Assembly: GCA_029339505.1 (NCBI GenBank)
Contig: JAQISU010000345.1
Location: 819,501 to 883,500 of the forward strand
DNA length: 64,000 bases
Direction of reading: 5' to 3'
Origin: Unio delphinus
Lineage: Eukaryota; Mollusca; Bivalvia; Unionida; Unionidae
The stretch's first letter is position 1. The number at the start of each line of letters is the position of its first letter. The notes beneath the pieces are model-generated. The model did no database searches. It was given only the letters and a program-made list of their open reading frames with translations, and was not told where the DNA came from. The translations under genes were made by a program, and so were the position numbers. Shown in pieces: positions 39,561 to 48,975 of this stretch.

Positions 39561-39602
39561 ACTATAATTAAAACAAGCATTTAAATAGAAAAATATATTA
39601 TA

Positions 39603-39986
39603 ATGAATCACTGCAAGTGGCTAATGATTGGATCAACAACCCCGTGTAACAAATCATGCAGAAATGAATTCTGTGGGTATCATATGCAAAACTTTCGTCG
39701 TGGAAGCCCTGGTCCGTTACCTTGTATACGATGTGGGGTTGGGGTTAGGGGAAAATAGCAATTATGTCTACGCTGTGGTGGAAAGCGATACAGGGAGTTG
39801 AAGCGTTATTATGATAAAAGAATAAAAAATGGATTTTCAATCAAAAATTCTGACCCTGACAAAGTCCCTGACACTGACAAAGTCCCTGACCCTGACACTG
39901 TCAGAGTCAAGGACAAAATCATAAGAACTCCTCAAGACTACATTGAAAGATTCATTATTAAACCAAACAATGAATTAGACAAATAG
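39603..39986 (+). pseudogene. Zinc-binding protein of element C (nonsense codon)
   Basis: Starts MNHCKWLMIG like B. A TAG at 39756-39758 replaces a Ser codon between the two CxxC pairs. The frame beyond is open and has gained a tandem Asp/Pro repeat (DPDKVPDTDKVPDPD) before the conserved QDYIERFIIKPNNELDK end. Confidence 0.82.
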
Positions 39987-39997
39987 TATAGTATATA

Positions 39998-40495
39998 ATG
40001 AACCAAGAATTCAAACCGCATCCGTTGATTACAAATTATGAAGCATCCAGTGATGGTGTTGTAAGAAACCGTAGGGTGAAGAAACCAGTTGGGTGGGATA
40101 ATGGTGTGGGGTATTTGATGTTTACTGTTAGGGGAAAGAAAAAATATTACAATCATCGTTTCGTGTATGAATGTTTCCGTGGATTGATCAAAGATGGTTT
40201 TGTTATTGATCACATTGATTCTAATTCAAAGAACAATTCTTTATCAAATCTGCAAGCTATAACACAAAGTGAAAATTTGAAACGAGGAAAGACTGGAAAA
40301 TGCAAAACGGTTGGGAAGAGACCTGTGAAATCTTTGAATACGGCAATTAACGAAGAAAAAATATTTCAATCAATAACTAGCGCCGGAAAATATTTCGATA
40401 TTTGTTCATCCTCGGTACGAAAAGTTGCATCGGGAATAACCAAGACGGCGATTTCAAAAAAGAACGGACAAAAAATTCGATTCAGTTATGTCTAA
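39998..40495 (+). CDS. Free-standing NUMOD4-HNH-NUMOD1 endonuclease
   Basis: 165 residues, intact. The N-terminal NUMOD4-like part (YEASSDGVVRNRR) is followed by an HNH_3 core (NHRFVYECF, then VIDHIDSNSKNNSLSNLQAI) and a NUMOD1-like DNA-recognition end (IFQSITSAGKYFDICSSSVR). These are typical of phage and giant-virus homing endonucleases. It sits between the zinc protein and the 118-residue gene. The same locus is disrupted in B, as expected of a gene that comes and goes. Confidence 0.9.
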   Translation: MNQEFKPHPLITNYEASSDGVVRNRRVKKPVGWDNGVGYLMFTVRGKKKYYNHRFVYECFRGLIKDGFVIDHIDSNSKNNSLSNLQAITQSENLKRGKTGKCKTVGKRPVKSLNTAINEEKIFQSITSAGKYFDICSSSVRKVASGITKTAISKKNGQKIRFSYV

Positions 40496-40538
40496 TGCGT
40501 CATATTTTTCATTTAGAAATATGTCATTGTTATAGAAT

Positions 40539-40895
40539 ATGAATTCTGAAAATATGAATAGCATTATTGATGAAATTCTAAAATTGAAAAGTCGGGATAT
40601 CAAACTATCAGATGGGTTAAATCCTGATCAAATCATGTCAGATTTTCAGGATATAGAATACGGAGTAAGCACTAACAAGTATATGCGGCCAAAGAAATAC
40701 GCGCTCATCAAAAAAATTCAGAATTCTATTCGAGACTCTCTTTCATTTTCCAGTGACGTAAGTGTGTTCGTCCCGTTATATACTATCGTAGAACGAATAC
40801 GAAAAGAATTGGGTAACGAATACGAATTGAAAAAGGAAGTTAATTCTAAAATTAGAAACCTACGGGCGTTAATTCAAGAAAATGAACAATTTTGA
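40539..40895 (+). CDS. Conserved 118-residue protein, element C copy
   Basis: 118 residues, intact, starting MNSENMNSIIDEI. Same blocks as the B copy. It follows the HNH gene by 43 bp. Confidence 0.78.
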   Translation: MNSENMNSIIDEILKLKSRDIKLSDGLNPDQIMSDFQDIEYGVSTNKYMRPKKYALIKKIQNSIRDSLSFSSDVSVFVPLYTIVERIRKELGNEYELKKEVNSKIRNLRALIQENEQF

Positions 40896-41563
40896 CCGTG
40901 ACCGACCCTCAAAGAGATTTTGTCGTTTTTTGATTCATTGACCCTCAAAGAGATTTTTTTTTCGACCCTCAAGGGAAATCAGTGAAAATATTTCACACTG
41001 AATAAAAAATATAAATATTTCACACTGCGTAAAATTAAAATCAAATCCTAACAGCTTTTCTCTATGGGAAATCCCATGCAAAATCGACTACTTTACCCGA
41101 CGAGGTTTTTTATCGAAAATCAAGGAAAAATGACCAAAAATCAATGAAAACAGGCAAAAATTGATGAAAAATGACTAAAAACCCATCAAAATGAATCCTA
41201 ACAGCTTTTTCCTATGGGAAATCCCATGCAAAATCGACTACTTTACCCGACGAAGACTGATCAAAATGGTATAAAAAAAACTGAAAAATAGGCAAATCAG
41301 TCAAAAAAACAGGCAAAATCAGTCAAAAACAGTCAAAATCAGTAAATAAAAATAAAAATATTTCACACACTGAATAAATATTTCACACACTGAATAAAAA
41401 CAAAATATTTCAATGGCGTTGGCACTTTCAGCATCGATGGTAACGCTGTTAAATACTTCCACGGTGGTGTTAAAAATTATTCGACATGTCAAATGTTTTC
41501 GTCTGTTAGGTCAAGTTCGGAAAAATTGTTTTACAATTGAAAAATTGTTTCTAATTTCAAATA
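40896..41563 (+). promoter_or_regulatory. 668-bp gene-free spacer with repeats
   Basis: It contains a ~55-bp unit twice (about 41049-41103 and 41200-41255) built around the palindrome ATGGGAAATCCCAT followed by GCAAAATCGACTACTTTACC; several copies of AAATATTTCACACTG; and GACCCTCAAAGAGATTTT repeats. The homologous spacers in A, B and D are shorter. A candidate origin or promoter region, not demonstrated. Confidence 0.45.
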
Positions 41564-42544
41564 ATGGTCAATGAAGCATTAACGACCCGATTGGCTCGTG
41601 AACGACTGGATGCAATTAGGAGATTTATACCAATTCGCGACTCTGTAAGAAATAAACTGCAACAACGACAGAGTTTACAAACTGATTTTGCTGCGGGATC
41701 TGAAGAATTGTTTAAACCAGTAACCACAGCAACGTACGGGGTAGAGCGTGCTATACGGGGAGATGTTCCCGAGACGGGGAAATCTGTTATTGGTGAACCT
41801 GAAAAAATAGCAGCGAAAACTGAACAAACAAAACAAGCTGTACAAAAAATGGAATCAAAAAGAACAGTAGATGATTTACGCGTGAGATTTAACGAGGAAG
41901 GGTTAGCAGAAATTGATAAGACTGATCCAACAGAAATTCCTAAGCTTGTTGTTACGACTTATGAAAACAGAAAAAAAATGTTGAAACCAGAACATCATAA
42001 ATATGTTAAAAATTTCACTCATTGGGCTGATATATTCTACAAAATCAAAACGGAAAAAAGTCAAATTAAGACAGATAGTGCATCATACATTGAATATATC
42101 AATGCGGTGGGTATAGTGTATAAACAATATGAAGAGTTTAAACAACAACAAAAACCGCAAAAATTGCAAAGAAAGCGACAGCAATCTGCAAAGAAAATAT
42201 CTTTTTCACCTAAAAAACAACAACTACCACCTGATCGAGATGATGATCTTGATTATTTACAAGAGGCCGATTTAGAAGAACTGGATGAAGCAACTGATTA
42301 TAGCGGAAGTGGATTGCAAGATTCCAGTGAAAATCCAAGAATTTCATGTCCTGGTAGTGTTCTCAGTGATATATCACGATTAGAGGTTCTTGTAGGAGGG
42401 TTCCGAGCTGGAAATAACTCACCGGAAATAATTAATGAAGCAGCTGATATCTGTAGACGGTTATTTCAAGGTGGTATCATGGATATCAGCACATATCGAG
42501 ATTTCATTGGCGAGTTAGTGGAAAGTGGGTATCACAGTGATTAA
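41564..42544 (+). CDS. Virion-type protein with conserved C-terminal domain
   Basis: 326 residues, intact here. The N-terminal ~70 residues (MVNEALTTRLARERLDAI, then RDSVRNKLQ-RQSLQTDF) are conserved and predicted helical. The middle is variable and Lys/Gln-rich. An acidic segment (LPPDRDDDLDYL) and a GSGLQ motif lead to a ~65-residue C-terminal domain (SDISRLEVLVGGFRAGNNSP, then IINEAADICRRLFQGGIMD). I recall a similar GNNS-containing domain in proteins beside Polinton capsid genes, but no function is known to me. Its place at the head of the late block suggests a virion or scaffold protein. It is preceded by AATTGTTTTACAATT palindromes. Confidence 0.68.
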   Translation: MVNEALTTRLARERLDAIRRFIPIRDSVRNKLQQRQSLQTDFAAGSEELFKPVTTATYGVERAIRGDVPETGKSVIGEPEKIAAKTEQTKQAVQKMESKRTVDDLRVRFNEEGLAEIDKTDPTEIPKLVVTTYENRKKMLKPEHHKYVKNFTHWADIFYKIKTEKSQIKTDSASYIEYINAVGIVYKQYEEFKQQQKPQKLQRKRQQSAKKISFSPKKQQLPPDRDDDLDYLQEADLEELDEATDYSGSGLQDSSENPRISCPGSVLSDISRLEVLVGGFRAGNNSPEIINEAADICRRLFQGGIMDISTYRDFIGELVESGYHSD

Positions 42545-42611
42545 TCACCAGAACTGAATTTATAATTGACAAATTGTTTTACAATTGAAAAATTGTTTCT
42601 GATTTCAAATA

Positions 42612-43073
42612 ATGATCATACACTACAACCATGACAAACCAACCCCCGTCTATGTAGTTAATTCACGGTTTCCAGTTTATAGAGCATACTACGGAGATGG
42701 TTTAGGTAATACCATTGCAGGGTTATTTGCGAGAATGGCTCCAAAAGTGATGCCGTTAGCTAAACAATTATCAATGAAAGCAATTGATGTTATTCGTGAT
42801 AAGGGTATTAGTGCTGTTGGAGATCTTGCCGGAAAAGCGTTTTCAGCCGCGAAGAATAAATTAACAGCGCTAGTGAAATCACGGAGGAAATCCAAAGGAT
42901 TTTCAAAACCGTTACCGTCTACAGCGGAAATGCCTGCAAGTGTTAGTAAAATTATAAATAACGCAGTAGATGAAAAATTAGCGCAATTGACTTCGTCAAT
43001 AGTGGCAACCCTTGACCAAAGCAACATTGCAAATATGATAGCAGGAAGTGGCTTTAAAAAACTACGACGATGA
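42612..43073 (+). CDS. pVI-like minor virion protein, element C copy
   Basis: 153 residues, intact. It differs from B mainly by an in-frame insert KSRRKSKGFSKP coded by a GGAAATCCAAAGGATTTTC palindrome at about 42886-42904, an example of a palindrome landing inside a gene without breaking it. Confidence 0.62.
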   Translation: MIIHYNHDKPTPVYVVNSRFPVYRAYYGDGLGNTIAGLFARMAPKVMPLAKQLSMKAIDVIRDKGISAVGDLAGKAFSAAKNKLTALVKSRRKSKGFSKPLPSTAEMPASVSKIINNAVDEKLAQLTSSIVATLDQSNIANMIAGSGFKKLRR

Positions 43074-43132
43074 AATCCTACGATGAAAATCGTTTACGAT
43101 TTCACGATTTAGACTCTGATAAATAGAATAAA

Positions 43133-44551
43133 ATGTTCAAAAAGTCACCTGATCCAGCGTTTGATATAGACGCCCCAGTTGGCAAGGATGATTCTGTACG
43201 CGATTATCAATATTACGCCTATCATGCAATAGACTCAAATAGTCGATCGCGAATTGAACTTCAGGTTCATGATACCAGTAAATATTTTCTACCCGCTGAA
43301 GCATTTATTGAAGTAGAAGGAGACCTTGTAATAGCTGATGATACTCCTGCTGTACCAGCACCGTATCCAGTTGGTACTCAAGTCGGGTTTGTTAATAATG
43401 GTATCATGGCGCTATTTGAGAGTGCTAGATATCTCATTGATGGAAAAGAAATTGAGTCAATAGACCGTAATGTTGATGTGGCTACAACAATAATCGGGCT
43501 AGCAAGATATTCTGATGATTATACAAGATCAGCAGGACCTTCTATGATGTTTGCAAAAGATGTTAAAAATACCGCTGGAGGAAATCAATTTGTTGTAAGA
43601 CGACCAAAGAATAATGCTGGCACCGCTGATGTTGATGTTGAAAATATGATTATAAACAACGATCCTAATTTCAATCTAGGAGCTGCAACACGAATAGCAA
43701 TGTTGGAGGGGCGGCGTAAATCATTTTCATGCGCGATTCCACTGCATCACATATTTGGATTCTGTAGGAACGTCAGAAAAGTTATCTACGGGGCAAAGCA
43801 TACAGTATCGCTTGTACGAAAGAGTGATGATAATGACGCAATTTGGAGGATTCCAGCAAACCCAGCTGCAGATCATGTAAATGATGATGCCGGTAAAGTC
43901 AATTTAACAAAAATATCATTGTGGATGCCAGTGTTGACTCCATCAATCACCGCAGAAGAACGATTACTATCATTTATGGACCATGGAGGAAAATCATTAA
44001 TAAGTTGGCTAACGGTAAGTACAGGTGTTAAACAATCAAATATTAACGGGTTATTCACGTGGAACTTAGCATCAAAACAAGGCGTTTCTGCTCCACGTCA
44101 TATATTTATTGCGTTACAGGATAACACACGAGTTGGCGATCAACGTTTCAGTCATATGATATTTGATCTATTAGGTGTTAAAGACGTCTCACTGAGAATA
44201 AACGGCCAGCAGGAACCATCTGAAGATGTGCAACTTAATTACACAGAGAATCATATTGCTCGCGTGTATCATCGTCTGTTGTCATTTATGGCACGCGATC
44301 AAAATGTTGATACTGGTTTGCAAATATCACAATTTGATTTTAAAAATCTATATCCGATCTATTACTTTTCACTGGAACATCTTGATTTAACAAGACAATC
44401 CGTCGTTGATATACACTTTAGAGCTAATGTGCTTCGTGGTGCTATTGCTAATTATAGAGCATTTGCTGTCATTCTCAGCGACAAATCAATGCTACTCGAA
44501 GGTGTTGGTGGAAGAATGAGGTTGGTAGATGCGCCAGTAGAAAATCTTTGA
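43133..44551 (+). CDS. Major capsid protein, element C copy
   Basis: 472 residues, open from MFKKSPDPAFDIDAP to the stop at 44551. It has the conserved NNGIMALFESARYLIDGKEI and LHHIFGFCRNVRKVIYG blocks. Compared with B, the loop after the signature MMFAKD is different and shorter (NQFVVRRPKNNAG), a loop variation shared with D. Confidence 0.85.
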   Translation: MFKKSPDPAFDIDAPVGKDDSVRDYQYYAYHAIDSNSRSRIELQVHDTSKYFLPAEAFIEVEGDLVIADDTPAVPAPYPVGTQVGFVNNGIMALFESARYLIDGKEIESIDRNVDVATTIIGLARYSDDYTRSAGPSMMFAKDVKNTAGGNQFVVRRPKNNAGTADVDVENMIINNDPNFNLGAATRIAMLEGRRKSFSCAIPLHHIFGFCRNVRKVIYGAKHTVSLVRKSDDNDAIWRIPANPAADHVNDDAGKVNLTKISLWMPVLTPSITAEERLLSFMDHGGKSLISWLTVSTGVKQSNINGLFTWNLASKQGVSAPRHIFIALQDNTRVGDQRFSHMIFDLLGVKDVSLRINGQQEPSEDVQLNYTENHIARVYHRLLSFMARDQNVDTGLQISQFDFKNLYPIYYFSLEHLDLTRQSVVDIHFRANVLRGAIANYRAFAVILSDKSMLLEGVGGRMRLVDAPVENL

Positions 44552-44610
44552 AAATTCTATGAATTTTTCATTGAAATTGTAAACGATTTAAAATCAATCT
44601 ATTATGTATA

Positions 44611-45117
44611 ATGTCGTATAGTAATATCAATGTGTCGTTGACACCTGGTCAATTAAAAAAATTACAATCCAAATCAGCTAAGCAATGTGGAACCACAATC
44701 ACGCTGAAACCCAATCAAATGACTGGCGGGGCGAATAAATTATCGCTGACAACTCGTCAAGTGAAACATTTCAATGATGCACTTGTAGCAAAAAAAGGTG
44801 TTCAGATTACTCTCTCTGCGGCTGCTATCAAAAATATGATAAAATCAGGTGGTATATTCCCGTTGTTAGCTGCGATTCCAGCGTTGATTGCGGCAGCAGC
44901 CCCAGCGGTGGCTAAAGCGGCAGCGTTAGGGGCTGTTGGTACCGCGGCAGGAATGGCACTAAAAAAGGCAACTGGGCAGGGTTATAAAAAAAAGGGAAAG
45001 GGTCTAAGACTACCAGGAACCCCGTATTCATGGTACAGCGGAAAGGATCTAAGACTACCAGGAACCCCGTATTCATGGTACAGCGGAAAAGGCCTGAGAC
45101 TAGGACCGGTTTATTAA
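44611..45117 (+). CDS. Hydrophobic core/virion protein with tail repeats, element C copy
   Basis: 168 residues. Eight A's (44986-44993) keep the tail in frame, with two full LRLPGTPYSWYSG units and a final GLRLGPVY. The slippery heptamer A AAA AAG lies at 44988-44994, with the protease frame -1 to it, as in B. Confidence 0.68.
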   Translation: MSYSNINVSLTPGQLKKLQSKSAKQCGTTITLKPNQMTGGANKLSLTTRQVKHFNDALVAKKGVQITLSAAAIKNMIKSGGIFPLLAAIPALIAAAAPAVAKAAALGAVGTAAGMALKKATGQGYKKKGKGLRLPGTPYSWYSGKDLRLPGTPYSWYSGKGLRLGPVY

Positions 45118-45613
45118 TTGAGGAACCTATGGTTCCCAAATCTTCGATTGAAGAGTCTTTGACTCGGGAATCTTCGATTCCTATGTCTAATTTTGATTTA
45201 CTCGTTGCTGCTAAAAAACGCGATTAAAAATTTCAGAGGTGTCTTTATGAAAGATCAATTACCACATCAACCAAAGAGCGTTGAAACCGGAATCATTAAT
45301 TTAGATAACAGCACCGGACCCGGAACTCACTGGGTTGCATACGCTATTGATCCACGTGGGATTGTCTATTTTGATTCACATGGGTTAGCTCCGCCAAGCG
45401 AGTTATAAAAAAACTTTTCCAATGAAGACTTGGTATTCTACGCTACCAACACAACAAATCAATGACCCACCAATATGTGGCAGCGAAGTATTAAATGTTC
45501 TTAACGCTATTTCTAACTCCTTGGGTAACCCAAGGGGAAAACCACCACATGTTGTCGTAAATGAATACACTAGTAATCGCTGGCAACGACGGAGTCGTCA
45601 AAAACGATTTTAG
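45030..45613 (+). pseudogene. Adenovirus-type protease of element C
   Basis: An upstream frame runs from 45030 through SIPMSNFDL (45183) and breaks near 45222, where bases are missing in the AAAAAACTCGCG region. A second break lies near 45405. The His (GTHW), the Asp (YFDSHG), the Gln and the Cys (PPICGSE) codons survive in separate frames. Confidence 0.87.
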
Positions 45614-45633
45614 AGAGAGGTGTATAAAATATC

Positions 45634-46486
45634 ATGATTGATATTTGGGGATGATCTTTGAAACCCAAACCCGATGGCACTGCATCCCCTGATTCTATCA
45701 AGGATATAAAAAAAAATAATCGAAGATGAAATAGCTGAGACGTTCAACTTAACAAGTGTTGACCCCGGGGAAATAGTTGTATTTCAAGACTAACAGGGTA
45801 AATTGAAAACCAGTGATGTGTCGTTGGATGATATTTTAGTTAAACAACGAAACGCAATCGAGAATACTATCGTGTTATTTTCCGATCATGGTAAACCCAA
45901 ACCGGGTGTACTCGTTTCGACTATTACAGATAGAATAGAAACTTTCAACAATGAGTTGGAAAATTCTCTGTTGGAACTAACAACACTTCAATCTAGAATT
46001 GAAGATAACGGAAAACAGTTTTCAAATTTTCGTAGAAATATCATTGATAAATTTATTGGAACCCCGTTGGATAAAATTGAAATAAAACTCCCTGATATTA
46101 AAAAATCCATCGATGAGACGAAAAACTTCATCGAAGCCATCAAAAATGATTTTTCGAGGATGATAACAATCGTTGAAAAAACAAAAATTCCTCATGAGAA
46201 AACCAACAACGTAGTATACACAATCCAACACGGATCATTTGCGTGGACACCTACAAACAACAAATTAGATATCACTGCAACCGTTAAAGGTATTTCTCGA
46301 TTAACGCTAGTGACAACGACTCAATTTAATATTTCATCGTCGAGTTCATCCGGGGCCAACAATACGATTTCAACGATCATCGACAAGGATACAACTGAAC
46401 AGTTCACGATAGAATCTACTGATAAAAATTTGGTTAGGGTTTCAACAACGTGGTATGTGGAATTCGTAGCGGATTTAAGTAAATAA
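45634..46486 (+). pseudogene. Fibre-like protein of element C
   Basis: Starts MIDIWG followed at once by TGA (where B has AGA), then a shift in an A-run near 45710, a TAA near 45791 and an open frame from 45803 to 46486. The shaft and head are close to A and B. Confidence 0.85.
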
Positions 46487-46549
46487 CTTTATTGAAAGGA
46501 AAATCCTTCGGATTTCACAATTGAAAACGCTAGTGTTTTTAAAATAAAA

Positions 46550-47092
46550 ATGATTTCATCAACGCAATGTCGCTATTATCAGGTCAGAGAATTTCAAACT
46601 AGACTCAAAATCCTCGTCGAGGAGTATCAATTAAAAATAAAAAAATACCGACGAAGAATCACCGCAATTGATATTACTATGTACTCGGTGTCAAGCGTTC
46701 TCGCTGGCGCCGGAATAATACTTGCATCGGTTACAATGATTGCCCCGGTCATAGTTCCAATTTGCATTTCTGCGGCGGCTACAATCGCGGGTATATCAAC
46801 CGGGATAACAAAAAGGATATCATCATGCAGCCAACGCAAACTACAAGATTACTTAATTCAATTTCATGCTGTATCAACCGCATACTCGCAATTATCCTCG
46901 ATGATATCGTCGTCACTCGATAATACAATTATATCAGATAGTGAGTTCTCAGCGATGGTCATTATTTATGACTCCGCGATATCAAAATTAGAGCGACAAC
47001 ATGAATATAATAACAATGACAACACCGATGGAATTGGAAAACACAAACCCGAAAACCAGAATGATCTCAATAACCTCAACGATATCAGATAG
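46550..47092 (+). CDS. Two-helix membrane protein, element C copy
   Basis: 180 residues with a coiled coil, a KKYRRR basic patch and two hydrophobic segments. The C-terminus is shortened because a tandem duplication of ~140 bp at 46960-47160 places a new stop before the penton start. The native overlap with the penton gene is lost in this copy. Confidence 0.6.
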   Translation: MISSTQCRYYQVREFQTRLKILVEEYQLKIKKYRRRITAIDITMYSVSSVLAGAGIILASVTMIAPVIVPICISAAATIAGISTGITKRISSCSQRKLQDYLIQFHAVSTAYSQLSSMISSSLDNTIISDSEFSAMVIIYDSAISKLERQHEYNNNDNTDGIGKHKPENQNDLNNLNDIR

Positions 47093-47165
47093 TGAGTTCT
47101 CAGTGATGGTCAGTATTTATGATTCCGCGATATCAAAATTAGAGCGACAACAACAGTATAATAAC
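46960..47165 (+). repeat. Duplicated membrane-protein/penton junction
   Basis: The block containing TCAGATAGTGAGTTCTCAG, TATTTATGATTCCGCGATAT and ATAATAACAATGACAACACC occurs twice in tandem with changes. Element D has the same duplication (56020-56260), so it predates the separation of C and D. It creates a small decoy frame (47001-47258). Confidence 0.78.
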
Positions 47166-47166
47166 A

Positions 47167-48543
47167 ATGACAACACCGATGGAATTACTTCAACAAATAG
47201 TGGAGAACACGAACCCAGTACAAACAAGCATGATATCAATAACATCAACGAATCCTGAATTCAGTGTGAATTTCCCTAGCCCAGTCCCCGTGAAGGAGAT
47301 AGCACTAGCAAAACTACGAGTATACCATAGTCGGCCTAATATCAGATCGGTAGAATTTGGTGGTCAACAACCGAAAAATTCTTTGGTGTTTGCGAATAAA
47401 AATCGCGAAGACGGGACTCCAGACTGGAACGTTGTTTCGATACCAACAGGGTCATACCAAATCGAACAAATCAATAATGAATTCGCGCGTAGAATAAAAT
47501 CCATTACTGGAGCAGAATCAAAAATCGCTATAACGGTTCATGAGCCGACGCTATCATCCGCAATTGAGATAAGCACAGAAGGATACGTCGTAGATATCTA
47601 TCTGAGTTCTATTAGAACCGTACTAGGATGGCCTGAATTACCACCAGGGGGGAAAACCGTTGATTTACCAGAACCACAAAAAACTGATTATATCACCGAC
47701 AGAATAAAACCTGATAATCCAATAAAAAGTTATAAAGATCACCAATTCACTTTACAGTTTTTTGATATCGGAGTCCTACCACCTGAGAGAGGGAAGGAGA
47801 ATGATCCCTTAGAGGCATATCATATTGCTAGCGAACCTAGAATTATTGAAAATTTCACAGCAATGAATAATGATTTTTCACTGTTGTTAATATCTCTTAA
47901 ATCCGGCTCTCTCACCCGAGATGAATTTATCAGCGTCGTAGAAACATGCAACAAAATTATCGACGATATGGAAACATTTAATTTGAAAATTATTCAGGAT
48001 ATACTAGATGACGATAAACCCCAATCGAGAATAACATTTGCATCAAAATTTAAAATCCGCGTTGAAAATATCCCCACATTCAAACTACCAGGATATAACG
48101 TACCGGAACTAAAAAAAACTTCTCAGTGACACCATCGATGTTGGTTTTAAAATAATTCATGATGCATGGAAAAAACAGCATCACCGGAAATAAAAATCCT
48201 CAAACATAATAATGATCCAGATGGTGGCGGTAGGCATATCGCTCCGTTCAACGTGAATATATCCTCAGTGATTGCGCTCAATTTAGTATGTGATGTTATC
48301 GAAGGAAGCTATCAAATTAATCTCGAACGATCAAATCAAGCTCAGCAAGGATATATTCTTTATTCGTTTGCACCAATAGCCCCTCCAGGATTTTTAATAA
48401 TTGAGTTTCCGGTTAATCCAGTCTATATGCGGTGTCATAATGATTCATTAACCAGAATTAATTTCAAACTCACAGATCAGTCCAATAATCTAATTGATCT
48501 ACAAGAGGAGGTGTTAGCGATTAGTCTGTTTGTGAGATCCTAA
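47167..48543 (+). pseudogene. Penton/minor capsid protein of element C (frameshift)
   Basis: Starts MTTPMELLQQ. It is open to 48129, where an A-run (CTAAAAAAAACTTCTC) shifts the frame. The conserved C-terminal domain continues in 48166-48543. The middle region resembles A and B more than D. Confidence 0.85.
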
Positions 48544-48745
48544 GGACTGGATCAAATATTCGGTTAAAATCATTTATTATTTTTTGTTAACTTACAGCAG
48601 CAGAGAGGGTGAACGACAACGACGTTGGCGTATATAAGAAAATCTTATTTTATCGAATAGACGCCATGTTTTTTGCTATTTGGTAGAAGCTTCAGATTTC
48701 CGAATCGACGCTCGGAAAGTTGTAGGGTTCAACCTCTCTGCTGCT
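48544..48745 (-). repeat. Right terminal inverted repeat of element C
   Basis: Begins with a copy of the ATPase gene tail (GGACTGGATCAAATATTCGG), then AATAATAAA-type sequence inverted, then the mirror-ended block from ~48596 (AGCAGCAGAGAGGGTGAACG) to CTGCTGCT at 48745. Confidence 0.87.
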
Positions 48746-48750
48746 TATTC
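48746..48750. repeat. Target-site duplication of element C, right copy (TATTC)
   Basis: Matches 33661-33665; the host 76-bp repeat resumes after it. Confidence 0.92.
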
Positions 48751-48789
48751 CATGTAAAAATATGAGCTACATAGCAATTAATCACAAAG

Positions 48790-48975
48790 TGTATGCTGCA
48801 TGGGTTCGAGTCTCAGATTTGGCCAATGTGGGTATGTGAGAAAGCTTGCCAGTAGCTTTTTGTGGGTCGGTGGTTTTTTTCCTCCACCATTAATACTGGC
48901 CACCATGTATAGCCTATCGTGTGCTGAAAAATGGTGTTAAACCATACAACAACAACAACAACAACAACAAAGTTA
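48790..48975 (+). mobile_element. SINE remnant
   Basis: Begins near a tRNA B-box-like GGGTTCGAGTCTC. It shares AGAAAGCTTGCCAGTAGCTT, CTCCACCATTAATACTGGCC, ATGTATAGCCTATCGTGTGC and a (CAA)n tail with 29400-29607. The A-box head is missing. Confidence 0.75.

Larger units (their letters stand above)
33666..48745 (+). mobile_element. Element C: full-length, decayed Polinton/adintovirus-like provirus
   Basis: 15,080 bp with AGCAGCAG tips and TATTC duplications. Same gene order as B, with an intact NUMOD/HNH gene where B has its 2.4-kb insert. The terminal repeats differ from each other at several sites, so it is older than B. Broken: ATPase, replicase, zinc protein, protease, fibre, penton. Open: integrase, HNH, 118-residue, virion-type, pVI-like, major capsid, tail-repeat and membrane proteins. 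Confidence 0.93.

Noticed and set aside
47001..47258. A small gene starting MNIITMTTPMELENTN (and its equivalent at 55910-56185)
   Set aside because: A by-product of the duplicated membrane-protein/penton junction; its parts derive from two frames of known genes.
48800..48815. A tRNA gene, from the GGGTTCGAGTCTC B-box-like string
   Set aside because: No A box or cloverleaf; it is the edge of a truncated SINE.
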